64,000 nt of DNA from Pseudogracilibacillus sp037071985 (GCF_037071985.1 NZ_JAXHDF010000002.1:310001-374000); one strand, 5' to 3'. Shown: positions 8,835 to 19,000, numbered from the stretch's first letter. The notes: generated by a model from the letters alone, not told the origin. Program-made: numbers and translations.

Positions 8835-8883
8835 TGATACAAATTTTACCTACCATATAAATTAATTTATTTCCCATACTATT

Positions 8884-8912
8884 AGTGAACGTCAAGACGG
8901 CGTTCACTTTTG
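8884..8912 (+). terminator. terminator after the yitU-like gene
   Basis: The inverted repeat AGTGAACG (8884-8891) pairs with CGTTCACT (8901-8908) and is followed by a short TTT run. Confidence 0.6.
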
Positions 8913-8959
8913 CCATTTTATATCTCATTTAATTGTTAACCTTGCAGGAGGGAACTCGA

Positions 8960-9097
8960 ATGAATAAGGAAAAGAAACAAGAATCTAAACAAACAAATGT
9001 TTTTTATGATCCGCCTGTTCACGCAAAACAAACGTTAAGACAAGACGTTGAACGAAAACGTGAAGAAATTAAAAAGAGTACCATAGGAGGATTTTAA
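8960..9097 (+). CDS. 45-residue hydrophilic protein, unknown
   Basis: A short gene coding MNKEKKQESKQTNVFYDPPV and so on, ending KKSTIGGF. It is very charged and has no membrane segment. A strong GCAGGAGGG site lies eight bases before the ATG. The next gene's AGGAGG lies inside its last codons, so the two are co-transcribed and possibly translationally coupled. Small lysine-rich genes occur in this yit neighbourhood of bacilli, but I cannot name this one. Confidence 0.65.
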   Translation: MNKEKKQESKQTNVFYDPPVHAKQTLRQDVERKREEIKKSTIGGF

Positions 9098-9098
9098 A

Positions 9099-9311
9099 TT
9101 GGAAAAAAGTCTTTTTGAGCAAGCAAAAGAGATGATGACGAATCTGATGAACTCCACTCAAAGCCAACAGGGTGGGCATAACCCAAACGCTAGTGATAAG
9201 GAAGCAGTGAGAAAAGTAATCAAGTCCGCTTATCAAAATGCTTCTCCTGAAGAAAAAGCACAACTTGATCAATTCGAACAACAATTAGATGAGAAAATAC
9301 AATTGCATTAA
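9099..9311 (+). CDS. DUF3813-like small protein
   Basis: A 70-residue soluble protein. Its N-terminal half (SLFEQAKEMMTNLMNSTQSQ) is probably helical. Its C-terminal helix ends SPEEKAQLDQFEQQLDEKIQ. It starts with TTG at 9099, eight bases after AGGAGG in the previous gene. Position and size match the small gene (YizC, DUF3813-like) that neighbours yitU in B. subtilis. I am moderately sure of the family and know of no function. Confidence 0.65.
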   Translation: MEKSLFEQAKEMMTNLMNSTQSQQGGHNPNASDKEAVRKVIKSAYQNASPEEKAQLDQFEQQLDEKIQLH

Positions 9312-9415
9312 TAATTCAAGCTCTAAGCCCCTGTCCTGTCTCTCAACTAGTTGCAAAAAGTAATTACGAATTCATTTATAAGAATGATACCGAATTACAA
9401 AGGCAGCAGAATTTA

Positions 9416-9442
9416 GACCATCCTTTAATAGGATGGTCTTTT
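9416..9442 (+). terminator. terminator of the small-gene pair
   Basis: GACCATCC (9416-9423) pairs with GGATGGTC (9431-9438) and is followed by TTTTC. Confidence 0.8.
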
Positions 9443-9495
9443 CAATTAAAATATGGTACATTAAAAATAAGTATGAAGTTACAGGAGGGAATATC

Positions 9496-9759
9496 ATGGG
9501 AGTAAGACCTGAAACAACACCTAACCCTAATGCAATCAAATTTACAACAGATAAAATGATTTTTGAAGGTACAGCAAGTATATCTGTCATGTCGGGTGAT
9601 ACTAGTGAACATGAAATATTAAATGATTTAATGAAACTGGAAGACGTAGATAATGTTTTTGGTTACCAAAATTTTATCACTGTAAACAAGCATTTTGATG
9701 CTGACTGGGATACATTAATTGAAAAAGTGTTAGATGTCTTTAAGCAACACGGATTTTAA
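9496..9759 (+). CDS. NifU N-terminal (Nfu_N) domain protein
   Basis: An 87-residue stand-alone Nfu_N domain. The family signature TPNPNAIKF is at residues 8-16, followed by the usual alternating fold to FITVNKHFDADWDTLIEKVL. The Cys-containing NifU C-terminal domain is missing, so it probably binds or regulates in iron-sulfur metabolism and does not itself scaffold clusters. CAGGAGGG precedes the ATG at 9496. A longer frame from 9433 has no ribosome site. It is a single gene between two terminators. Confidence 0.85.
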   Translation: MGVRPETTPNPNAIKFTTDKMIFEGTASISVMSGDTSEHEILNDLMKLEDVDNVFGYQNFITVNKHFDADWDTLIEKVLDVFKQHGF

Positions 9760-9779
9760 TTAGATATAAATAACCAAAT

Positions 9780-9808
9780 AAGGCGGCTTGAATAGGCCGT
9801 CTTTTTTA
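9780..9808 (+). terminator. terminator after the Nfu_N gene
   Basis: AAGGCGGC pairs (one G-T pair) with GGCCGTCTT and is followed by TTTTTT. Confidence 0.8.
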
Positions 9809-9923
9809 TTTATGCCTTTTTTGTCATTTATTTGTTATAAATTATCGACTTTTTACCGATTGACTTGATTCTTCTAACCTATAAATCCACACTAGGGATA
9901 GATCTCGTTAATGAGGTGACATC

Positions 9924-11177
9924 ATGCCAAAACACATGCTACATATTTCTTTGTTCTTTTTACTATTAACTGCCTCAACTGGTGTGTGGATGCGTCTTTA
10001 TACTGTATCAAATTCTGTTCATATCATTCCATATGATCATCTTTTACATGGTCATTCTCATGCAGCCATATTAGGCTGGACTTTTCTTGCCATGCTCATT
10101 ATATTTTTCAAACTTTCATGGGATGAACTGGATAATATGCAACAGGAAGCAAAACTGCTCATACTATCAACTGGAATACTGACATTTATCATGTTTATTG
10201 CTTTTCTTGTGGAAGGTTATGCACTTTATTCCATTATTTTATCAACGGTTCATATACTGATTGAATATTGGGCAATAATTTTTATTCTTCGCTTTTTAAA
10301 AAAGAAACCTAGTATACCTTTCGCTAGTAGGTTATTTATGAAAGGTGCTTTTCTAACATTATTTATATCATCTTTAGGCCCTTGGTCACTCGGTGTAATC
10401 GCTTCACAACAGTTACAAAAATCTGATTTATTTGATATGGCGATTTATTTTTATTTACACTTTCAATATAATGGTTGGCTAACTCTTATGTTGATAGGAA
10501 TGTTTATTTACGCTCTTTCAAAAAAAGGCATACAAATTCAAAAAAATATAGTAATTTATAGTTTTTGGACCTATACTATTTCTCTTTTTCCGGGATATTT
10601 TCTATCAATTTTATGGTATGACTTTGGTAAAATAGGTATCATTTTAGGGATGATCGGAGCATTTGGTCAATTAATTAGCGTAATGCTCCTTTGCTATACC
10701 TTCTTTAAAAACAAAATCACTATTCAGTTCCATTTTAGTAACAGAAACCATTCATTACTTAAAATTGTTTTCATTCTCTTTTTCTGCAAAAGTATACTTG
10801 AACTTTTTTTATTATATAGTCCATTAGCCAATCTCATTTACGAAACAAGAAATCTTGTCATTGGTTATCTGCACTTAGTATTATTAGGATTTATTACATT
10901 GTTTATTTTCGCACTTTATCAAATGGAAACACTTATTGATGATACAAAACTATTCGTTAATGTAGGTATACTAATCTTTCTAATAGGTTTTGGTATCAAT
11001 GAGATTATCTTATTTTTATCTGGTCTATCACAGTTAATTCTAGATAAACCAATCCTCTTTCAAAACCACTTATTAACTATTGCATCTGGATTATTAACCT
11101 TTGGAATTTTATTCATATGGTGTAGTTTATTTACTAGACAGAAAAAAATAGTATCCACTACAAATAAAAACCCATGA
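9924..11177 (+). CDS. polytopic membrane protein resembling heme-copper oxidase subunit I or NnrS
   Basis: A 417-residue integral membrane protein with about 12 predicted segments. Histidines occur inside segments in oxidase-like contexts: HLLHGHSHAAILGWTFLAM (about 40-58), YLHLVLLGFITLF and FYLHFQYNGWLTLMLIGMF. These resemble the heme-ligand helices of oxidase subunit I and of NnrS. The CuB motif and proton-channel residues of true oxidases are not evident. No partner subunit is adjacent. GAGGTGAC precedes the ATG. The likely role is heme binding or redox, by inference only. It could also be an unrelated transporter with chance histidines. Confidence 0.75.
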   Translation: MPKHMLHISLFFLLLTASTGVWMRLYTVSNSVHIIPYDHLLHGHSHAAILGWTFLAMLIIFFKLSWDELDNMQQEAKLLILSTGILTFIMFIAFLVEGYALYSIILSTVHILIEYWAIIFILRFLKKKPSIPFASRLFMKGAFLTLFISSLGPWSLGVIASQQLQKSDLFDMAIYFYLHFQYNGWLTLMLIGMFIYALSKKGIQIQKNIVIYSFWTYTISLFPGYFLSILWYDFGKIGIILGMIGAFGQLISVMLLCYTFFKNKITIQFHFSNRNHSLLKIVFILFFCKSILELFLLYSPLANLIYETRNLVIGYLHLVLLGFITLFIFALYQMETLIDDTKLFVNVGILIFLIGFGINEIILFLSGLSQLILDKPILFQNHLLTIASGLLTFGILFIWCSLFTRQKKIVSTTNKNP

Positions 11178-11215
11178 ATGTTGTTTTAAATAAACACTCA
11201 TGGATTTTTATTTTG
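11168..11215. terminator. bidirectional terminator
   Basis: The inverted repeat CCCATGA...TGTT with AACA...TCATGG has A/T-rich flanks on both sides. It serves the convergent genes ending at 11177 (+) and 11219 (-). Confidence 0.7.
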
Positions 11216-11218
11216 TTT

Positions 11219-12727
11219 CTATTTTGCTGCTTGACGTCGTCTCTGTTTGACTGAAAGTACGATAATCGAACCTATAAATACAATAAATACACCTGCGATA
11301 AAAGCAATCAAGCCCCAATTAAATCCTGTGTTCGGCTGAATAATGAAGACTTCTGTAGACTCTCTTTCCATACCAATCAAAAATTCTCCATTTTCATTTG
11401 CTCTTATCGTATCATCTTGCAACAATCCTTTTAACTGCATATTGGGATCGACATCTGAGATTTTCACCGTTCTTGAGTGACTATCATTATTTATAGCCAC
11501 ATAAACTGATTGATTATCCAAAGTCCGTTTAAAGAGAGTAAAGCCCTCTTCATCAACAACCTGCTCCATATCACCTTTCGTTAAAGCCGGAAATTGTTCA
11601 CGGACTGCCGACATTTGCTCAAAAACTTTCTCAAGATCAGGATTAGCACTTGTGAAATCAACGATGTACTGATTCTCCGGATAACCAGGCCCGTACATTG
11701 GCACTTCAGAACCTTGATAAATAATCGGAACTCCTGGAGTGAAGTACAAATAGCCTAAGGCAAGTTTCCACGTTGTTATGGCGTTTCGTCCTTGCTCTGC
11801 AAAATTATTTGAAAACCTCGGAGTATTAATATTGTCGACGTATAATAAATCTCGGTTACTCGCCTCTCCCCGGATATCGAACAACTTCGATATTGATTCA
11901 TCAGGCTTTATTAATACTTCATTCATCGCTTCATACATTGTGACATCAGCTATCGTGTCAATATTTTTATTCTCATATAAATGATTAATATCTTCGTCTT
12001 CTTGTAATGTGGTTGCTAAAATATAAAAATTCGGATTCATTTTTTTAATTTGCGTTGTTAAAGTTTCTAAAAATTCAGGTGATGATTGATCTGCAGCATG
12101 TAATTTAAATCCATCAATGTCTGTTTCATTCATCCAATATGAAGCAACATCGAGTAAATAGTCTTGTACTTCTGGATTGCTTTGATCAAATGCAACTACA
12201 TTATCTAACCATTTTGTCGCTTCAATAGGTTCAACTTTATTATCCGTAAACCATTCTTGATGATCAGCGACTAATGGACTAGATGTAGCAGCATAATTCG
12301 TCACAAACTCTAAAATTACTTTTATATCTCTTTTATGTGCCTCTTCAATTAATTCATTTAAGTCTTCTATTGTTCCAAATTCTTCTTCTATTTTATAAAA
12401 GTCTTCAATCCAATATCCATGATATCCTTTTGGAGCATTATCCATAATAGGTGATAATGAGATCGCGGTAAAACCATGTTCTACTAATGAATCTAGTTTC
12501 ATGGTTATCCCTTTTACATCTCCCCCATTGTAACTTAGTGGATCATCAACATCGACTTGATCACTAGGAGCTTGCGAGCCATTGTTAAATCGATCTATCA
12601 AAATATCGTAAATAATTTCATCTGTAAGTGATGTCGACTCCTCTGCACTAGATGTAAAGGAAGAAAAATTATAAAGAAGTAGCGGGATAATAAATAATAA
12701 TGCAATAAATCTTTTCATTGTACGCAC
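11219..12727 (-). CDS. membrane-anchored GH13 (alpha-amylase fold) protein lacking catalytic residues
   Basis: A 502-residue secreted protein. It has an N-terminal signal segment (about 5-27), a GH13 barrel (about 35-400), a C-terminal beta domain, and a final membrane anchor (about 468-494) followed by KQRRRQAAK. All GH13 landmark motifs can be placed, but the catalytic residues are changed. Region I DxVxNH reads EFVTNY (140-145). The nucleophile Asp of GFRLD is H210 in GFKLH. The proton-donor Glu is A238 in FYILATT. Region IV VDNHD is VDNIN (N301). The protein may therefore bind glucans without ordinary hydrolysis. Aberrant GH13 members have been described in Bacillus (BmaN1, from memory). 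Confidence 0.88.
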   Translation of the reverse strand: MRTMKRFIALLFIIPLLLYNFSSFTSSAEESTSLTDEIIYDILIDRFNNGSQAPSDQVDVDDPLSYNGGDVKGITMKLDSLVEHGFTAISLSPIMDNAPKGYHGYWIEDFYKIEEEFGTIEDLNELIEEAHKRDIKVILEFVTNYAATSSPLVADHQEWFTDNKVEPIEATKWLDNVVAFDQSNPEVQDYLLDVASYWMNETDIDGFKLHAADQSSPEFLETLTTQIKKMNPNFYILATTLQEDEDINHLYENKNIDTIADVTMYEAMNEVLIKPDESISKLFDIRGEASNRDLLYVDNINTPRFSNNFAEQGRNAITTWKLALGYLYFTPGVPIIYQGSEVPMYGPGYPENQYIVDFTSANPDLEKVFEQMSAVREQFPALTKGDMEQVVDEEGFTLFKRTLDNQSVYVAINNDSHSRTVKISDVDPNMQLKGLLQDDTIRANENGEFLIGMERESTEVFIIQPNTGFNWGLIAFIAGVFIVFIGSIIVLSVKQRRRQAAK

Positions 12728-12837
12728 TCCAACTTGTTAAATTTAATGAAAAAGGGATTGTCTAAGAAGTGGAATGGAGAATTCACTTATACCATTCCAT
12801 GGTTCCCCATACAACTTTTAGCACAATCCCAAAATTC

Positions 12838-13194
12838 TTATGGTAAGACTCCTAAAGGTAATCGTCCGAATCCTAGAACAATTGCGATTACAGCGGCTAT
12901 AACAAACTGAATCCACCAAGCTTTTGTCGGTTTATCCTTATTTGTTTTTACAGTAATCATTTCAATGGAAGCGATCGCCCATAATCCTGCAAGTACTTTA
13001 ATGATAAGTTCACCAGAAATATTACTATACTGTAAGAACAAGCTAATACCAGTAAACAAAATGATTAAATAATCAAGTCGTAAAATCATATGCAAAATTT
13101 TTCCTGGTTTTGCTTTCCCTTGTTTATAAAAAGATGTAACAACAAAAAGCAAGATGAAAGCAATAAGCCATGCTGTGATATGTAAATGAGCCAT
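12838..13194 (-). CDS. yisL: YisL family (DUF1516) membrane protein
   Basis: A 118-residue protein with four membrane segments, starting MAHLHITAWLIAFILLFVV and ending FGRLPLGVLP, both typical of the YisL family. A short charged loop (KTNKDKPTKAWW) separates the third and fourth segments. GAGGGGAGA precedes the ATG. The function is unknown. It lies between the GH13-like gene and rocD and is probably monocistronic. Confidence 0.9.
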   Translation of the reverse strand: MAHLHITAWLIAFILLFVVTSFYKQGKAKPGKILHMILRLDYLIILFTGISLFLQYSNISGELIIKVLAGLWAIASIEMITVKTNKDKPTKAWWIQFVIAAVIAIVLGFGRLPLGVLP

Positions 13195-13377
13195 AACAGA
13201 TTCTCCCCTCTTTTTATTTTATTCTACTAGAATATTTACCGTAAATATTGTACGATAAGCATTATACCATGTACATAAGGCAAATTCATTTAAAACACTT
13301 GTGAAAACATGGATACAGGGCATAATTGTGAATAAATTGTTAGAATAAATTTATAAATATTTTTACGGAGGGATCTT

Positions 13378-14571
13378 ATGGTACAAACAAGTGAACAAGT
13401 TATTCAGCAAACTGATACATATGGGGCGAACAATTATTTACCGCTACCCATCGTTGTACATAAAGCGGAAGGCATTTGGGTGGAAGATCCTGAGGGAAAT
13501 CGGTATATGGATTTACTAAGTGCTTATTCTGCCGTAAATCAAGGACACCGTCACCCGAAAATAATTTCAGCCCTTAAAGAACAAGCAGATAAAGTAACAC
13601 TTACTTCACGTGCTTTCCATAACGACCAGCTCGGACCTTGGTATGAAAAAATTTGTAAACTGACCAACAAAGAAATGGCTCTCCCTATGAATACAGGTGC
13701 AGAGGCAGTTGAAACAGCGATCAAAACAGCGAGACGTTGGGCATATGATGTTAAAGGTGTTGCTGAAAATCAAGCTGAAATTATTGCATGTGTAGATAAT
13801 TTCCATGGACGGACCATGGCCGCAGTTTCTTTATCTTCTGATCCCGACAACAAACGCGGATTTGGCCCTATGCTTCCAGGGTTTAAAGTAATCCCTTTTG
13901 GTGATGTAGAAGCGTTAAAAGCAGCAATAACGGAAAATACAGCCGGATTTTTATTCGAGCCGATCCAAGGGGAAGCTGGAGTGAATATTCCACCTGAAGG
14001 ATTTCTAAAAGAAGCATACGATGTTTGTAAAGAAAATAATGTGTTATTTATCGCCGATGAAATCCAAGCTGGACTAGGACGAAGTGGTAAGTTTTTAGCT
14101 TGTGATTGGGAAAATGTTGACCCTGATATTATTATTCTTGGGAAAGCATTAGGTGGCGGAGTATTCCCTATTTCATGTGTCGTTGCTAATAAAGATATTC
14201 TCGGTGTCTTTAACCCAGGTTCTCACGGGTCTACTTTTGGTGGAAATCCACTCGCTTGTGCTGTATCTATCGCAGCACTTGACGTTATAGTAGAAGAAAA
14301 GTTAGCAGAACGCTCTCTGGAACTTGGCGAGTATTTTAAAACTGAATTGCAAAAAATGGAGAACCCAATTATTCAAGAAGTACGCGGAAAAGGTTTATTT
14401 ATTGGAATGGAATTGACCGAATCTGCACGTCCTTATTGTGAAAAATTAAAGGATAAAGGCTTATTATGTAAAGAAACACATGATAATGTCATCCGATTCG
14501 CCCCACCGTTAGTAATTGAAAAGAAAGAAATTGACTGGGCGCTCGAAAAAATCAGGGAAGTTTTGGCATAA
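13378..14571 (+). CDS. rocD: ornithine aminotransferase
   Basis: RocD converts ornithine and 2-oxoglutarate to glutamate semialdehyde and glutamate in arginine/ornithine breakdown. It is a 397-residue class III PLP aminotransferase. The PLP lysine is K256 in IILGKALGGG. The acid pairing with the pyridine nitrogen is in FIADEIQAGLGRSG (about 224-237). The phosphate-contacting MNTGAEAVETA is at about 104-114. ACGGAGGG precedes the ATG. No rocF, rocE or rocR is nearby, and I see no clear -12/-24 sigma-L promoter. Confidence 0.95.
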   Translation: MVQTSEQVIQQTDTYGANNYLPLPIVVHKAEGIWVEDPEGNRYMDLLSAYSAVNQGHRHPKIISALKEQADKVTLTSRAFHNDQLGPWYEKICKLTNKEMALPMNTGAEAVETAIKTARRWAYDVKGVAENQAEIIACVDNFHGRTMAAVSLSSDPDNKRGFGPMLPGFKVIPFGDVEALKAAITENTAGFLFEPIQGEAGVNIPPEGFLKEAYDVCKENNVLFIADEIQAGLGRSGKFLACDWENVDPDIIILGKALGGGVFPISCVVANKDILGVFNPGSHGSTFGGNPLACAVSIAALDVIVEEKLAERSLELGEYFKTELQKMENPIIQEVRGKGLFIGMELTESARPYCEKLKDKGLLCKETHDNVIRFAPPLVIEKKEIDWALEKIREVLA

Positions 14572-14587
14572 TTACGATAAAAGACTA

Positions 14588-14734
14588 GAGGCTGGAACAT
14601 GAATAAAGCTAACTACTGAAAGGACGAACCGTATGATAGTTAAGCGGAGGAACTATACGTTGACTCCTCATCGGCTAAATGCGGGCACGTCACAGGGATG
14701 TAGCTATGCTTTCGTCCCAGCCTCCTTTCTTTTT
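14588..14734. repeat. GAGGCTGG...CCCAGCCTC repeat, class C copy 1, acting as rocD terminator
   Basis: The block opens with GAGGCTGGAACA and closes with CCCAGCCTC followed by CTTTCTTTTT, so the ends can pair into a terminator-like stem. The inner part (AAGGACGAACCGTATGATAG, then GGAGGAACTATACGTTGAC) closely parallels the copy at 15751-15990. Confidence 0.7.
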
Positions 14735-14759
14735 AAACTATTGGAAGTGAGGGAAGACG

Positions 14760-15740
14760 ATGAAAAAGAAAGTAATCGTTGCAAATCGTTTAGAACAAGA
14801 GGCATTAGATGAATTAAAGAAACATGCGGATGTCTCTTGCTTTTATAATATTATTTCTACGGAGAATGAAGAGTTTGTTAAAAAACTAAAAGAGGCAGAA
14901 GGTATCATTGGCCTCGGTTTAAACGTAGATAAACAATTATTGGATTTAGCTCCAAATTTAAAAATTGTCAGCAATGTATCAGTTGGATACAATAATTTAG
15001 ACGTAGAAGAGTTGACTAAAAGAAATATTATGGCAACAAATACACCTGATATATTAACAGATACAGTTGCCGACACTATGTTCGGACTTCTTCTAGCTAC
15101 AGCTAGACGTATTCCTGAGTTAGATCAATATGTAAAAGAAAGAAAGTGGAAAGGTGATTTGACCGCTGAGTTTTATGGAGTAGATGTACATCATAAAACA
15201 TTGGGTATCATAGGAATGGGAAGGATTGGGCAAGCGATCGCCCATCGAGCACACCATGGTTTTCATATGGATATCTTATATCATAGTCGTACAAAAAAAC
15301 AAGAAGTTGAAGAAAAGTACAATGCTACATATAAAAATTTAGAGAATTTATTAGCTGAATCAGATTACGTATTGCTTATTACTCCGTTAACAAAAGAAAC
15401 AAGGGGAATGATTGGTGCACGAGAATTTTCATTGATGAAGGAAACGGCTATTTTCATTAACGGTTCACGAGGCCAAACTATTGTTGAAAAAGATTTAATT
15501 TCTGCTTTACGAAGTAATGAAATTGCCGCGGCAGGTTTGGATGTATTTGAGGTGGAACCTATACAGCCAGACAATCCATTGCTTGATATGCCAAATGTTG
15601 TAACACTACCACATATCGGCTCTTCTACTTATGAGACTGAACTTGCTATGTCGAAGCTAGCTTGTAAAAATTTACTTGCTGGTTTAAATGGCAACAAACC
15701 ACCCACATTGATCAATGAAAAAGTGTGGAAAAATAAATAA
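14760..15740 (+). CDS. D-2-hydroxyacid dehydrogenase (glyoxylate/hydroxypyruvate reductase type)
   Basis: A 326-residue NAD(P)-dependent 2-hydroxyacid dehydrogenase. The Rossmann motif is LGIIGMGRIGQAIAHRAH (about 146-163). The catalytic Arg is in INGSRGQTIVEKDL, the Glu in GLDVFEVEP, and the His in TLPHIGSSTYETE. The set fits the glyoxylate/hydroxypyruvate reductase branch (YvcT/GhrB-like), though the substrate cannot be read from sequence. GTGAGGGA precedes the ATG. It sits between two class C repeats. Confidence 0.88.
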   Translation: MKKKVIVANRLEQEALDELKKHADVSCFYNIISTENEEFVKKLKEAEGIIGLGLNVDKQLLDLAPNLKIVSNVSVGYNNLDVEELTKRNIMATNTPDILTDTVADTMFGLLLATARRIPELDQYVKERKWKGDLTAEFYGVDVHHKTLGIIGMGRIGQAIAHRAHHGFHMDILYHSRTKKQEVEEKYNATYKNLENLLAESDYVLLITPLTKETRGMIGAREFSLMKETAIFINGSRGQTIVEKDLISALRSNEIAAAGLDVFEVEPIQPDNPLLDMPNVVTLPHIGSSTYETELAMSKLACKNLLAGLNGNKPPTLINEKVWKNK

Positions 15741-15750
15741 TTTTCATAAA

Positions 15751-15990
15751 GAAGCTGGGACATAACTAGACCTAGCAACTAAAAGGACGAACAATATATT
15801 AGATAAGCTTAGGAAATATACGTAGACTACTAGTTGGTTAAAAGGCAGTCCCACGAGTCCCAAGATTTCTGTAGCAACTCAGATACGAGGAGCAACAGAA
15901 ATCTTAGCGTAATCTTGGAAAACGTAGTATATTTCGAAGCTATCATTGTTCGTCTTTTTTTTGATAAAGTGTTAGTCCCCGCTTTTTTAT
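15751..15990. repeat. class C palindromic repeat, copy 2
   Basis: The block begins GAAGCTGGGACATAAC and ends GTTAGTCCCCGCTTTTTT. It contains nested inverted repeats: GGACGAACAAT near 15785 pairs with ATTGTTCGTC near 15945, and AAGATTTCTGT near 15862 pairs with ACAGAAATCTT near 15894. It can fold as one long hairpin and would terminate the preceding gene. Confidence 0.7.
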
Positions 15991-16009
15991 AATAGAAATT
16001 TCGATCCTC

Positions 16010-19000
16010 TTACTTCAAAACAAATCTAGTTTTACTGTATCCTTCTTTATTTTTATTTACTTCGAGCATTGCTGGAAAAACCGTTTTTAATTCTTCTACA
16101 TGTGAGATAACTCCGATCATACGTCCTGTCTCTTGTAAACTGACCAAGGCATCGATAGATTTATGTAAAGATTCTTCATCTAATGAGCCGAAACCTTCAT
16201 CAATGAACATCGTTTTCATCGAAACACTTCCTTGAAAACTTTGAATCACATCTGACATTCCAAGTGCTAGGCATAATGATGCGATAAACTTCTCCCCACC
16301 TGATAATGATTTTACATCTCTCGTCTGACCAGTATATGCATCATATACATCAATTGCTAGTCCACTCTGCCTTCCACGTGCTTCTTGTCTTTCACTGCGA
16401 ACTAAATAAAATTGTCCATTTGTTAACGTCCTGAATCGTTCATTTGCCGCATTTGTTATTTGATCTAAATAATCAATTTGCAAATATCTTTCGAATGAAA
16501 TTTTCTTATCATTTTGTCCACGTAATACATCATATAAGTCAGTTACTGTTGTTAGTTTCTTTTCAAGAATTGCAGTTTTTTCTCGTACACTATAAATACT
16601 TTCTTTTATATTAGTTGCGGTCTCATTATATTTCTTTGAACGATTTAATTGTTCCAAAGCAGCCTCGTATGCACCCTTCAATTCTTTTAATTGTTCTTGT
16701 ATTGATTCAACATCTGCTCGCTCTTTCTCTTTCAATTCCTCTGTTAACTCTTCTACTTGCTTAGTAACAGTTACCGTCTTCTGTTTATACAATTCAATCT
16801 CTTTTTTAAGTAACTCAATTTCATTTATTGGCAGTTTTGCCTGTTTGTATGCTTCTTCACTATCAAATTGCGCTTCGTTTAAATACTCTTTAAACATATC
16901 TTCTACTTTGGTAACAATGGATTGAACGTTTTCCAACTGATTTCCAATGTGGATTACATGTAATTTAGCTTCTGTATATGTTTTATCAGCTTGTTTTAAT
17001 TGTTCTTGAACTTCTTGCCAACGTTTTTCTAATTTGTTTTTCTCTGTTTCAGTCTGATTAAGTTTAACTTGTAATACGGCTAAATCTTGCATTTCATCTG
17101 GGATATTTCGTAACCGCTCTTTAAACGTTGCATCTAGCTGTGCAAATTCGGTACGTAATTTAGAAACATGCGCTTCTGCCTTTTCCTTTTCTAATCTTGA
17201 TTCCTTTATAGTTGTTTCTAACTTGGAAAGGTTCTGTTTATCTTTTGTAAGTTGTTCCGCTATATGATCAATCTGCAAAATTTCTGCTTTTAATTTTTTT
17301 CCTTTTTCAAGTACATTTTCCATTTCACTTTCCGCATGTTCAAGTGAGATATTATTTTCAGATACCGCTTGCGCTTTTTGTTTTAATTCATCTGAATTGT
17401 TTTGTGATTTAGTTAATATAGTTTGATAGGCAAGTTGTTTTCCATCCAAATCTGCTTTTATCTCATCAAGTTCTTCTTTAGTTATATGATCTTCATCCAA
17501 AGTTGCTTTACTAGGGTGATGAGTGCTTCCACAGACTGGACATGCATCTCCGTTTGTCAAATGACTAGCTAAAACAGTAGCCTGATTTTTGAACCAAATC
17601 GTTTCATGCTTTTTATATCTTCTTTCGGCTAACTTATAAAATTTCTCCTTTTCTTCTAATTCCGCTTGCAATAGACGTTGTGTTTTCCAAGTTTTTAAAT
17701 ACTCATCAAGAATACGATATTGATCCAGTAACTTAAATCGTTCATCTTGCTTTTTCCCACGGTCTATAACTTTCATTTCCTTTTGAACTATCTCTTTCTT
17801 TATGTCTTCTACTGCTGTTTCCTTTTCTTTCAATTCGTGAGTTAGCCTATTCGATTCAACTGTCGTTTGATCAATAGTCTTTGTTAATTGTTCTAATTGG
17901 TTTCTAGCTTGATCTATTTCTTGAATAATAGGTAAAAACTCATTATATTTAGTTAATTCATTTTTTAGTTGTTCACGCCGTGATTCTTTTTGTTCTTCTG
18001 TCTTGTATGCAGTTTGTGTCTGTTCTAAATGGGTCTTTGCTTTTTCTAATTCTGTTGCAGCAATTTTCGCTTTCTTTTCCAGTTCAGTGCGCTCATTTCT
18101 ACGGTCAGCAACTTGTTTTTCATACGGCTCAATTTTATTTGCCCGTTCAGCCGCATCTACCTGACGTTCCATACGGAGAAACGTTACTTTTTCTCTTTTT
18201 AACTGTGTTAATTCCTCATTTTTTTGATCTAACAGCGAAAATCGTTCATTAATCGTGATTGCCTTATGCAAATACCCCTGTTTTTCCTCATATAATTTTA
18301 ATGAATTCTCATAGTTTTTTTCATCAACCTGAATTTTCTCTAGATAGTAGATGATTTCTTCGTCTAATCCTTGGACTACTTGTTCCATATTATAAAATTC
18401 ACTTTCCAAAAATTGGAATAATGTAGAGTCCTCTCGTTTTTCCAATGAAGAATGAATACGTTGGATATGATGATCCAACATTTGCTTCTCATGTCTAAAT
18501 TGTTGCTCGACATTATCTTTTTTATCTTTTAAAAGTTGATTCATAAATTTATAACGTTCTGTCCTGAATAATTTACGTAAAATTGCTTCCTTATTCTCTG
18601 TTTCGGATGTTAATAACTTTCTAAACTCTCCTTGAGGTAACATCACAATTTGTTTAAACTGATCTTGTGTTAAACCAATAATTGCTTCTAATTTATCATT
18701 AATTTCAGAAACGATTTGGCGGTCTACACAAGGTACTTCTGTTTCATTATCGATGACTTCAAAAAATTCATACCGTTCTCCGGTCTTTGTTTTATTTCCT
18801 TTTTTTACATGGCCAAGCTGTCGCAAGACTCGATATATACGTCCATGTAATTCAAAAATTAATTCCACAGATGTATGGGTATCATCGTCTGCAAAATGAC
18901 TCCGCAACATCGCTGTATTATCGCGATCTGTTCCACTGGCAGTGCCATATAAAGCAAAGCATATACCATCAAAAATAGTTGTTTTCCCAGCGCCGGTTGC

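Noticed and set aside
13195..13377. A possible -12/-24 sigma-L promoter or RocR site for rocD.
   Set aside because: No TGGCAC-N5-TTGC-like sequence was found upstream of the gene.
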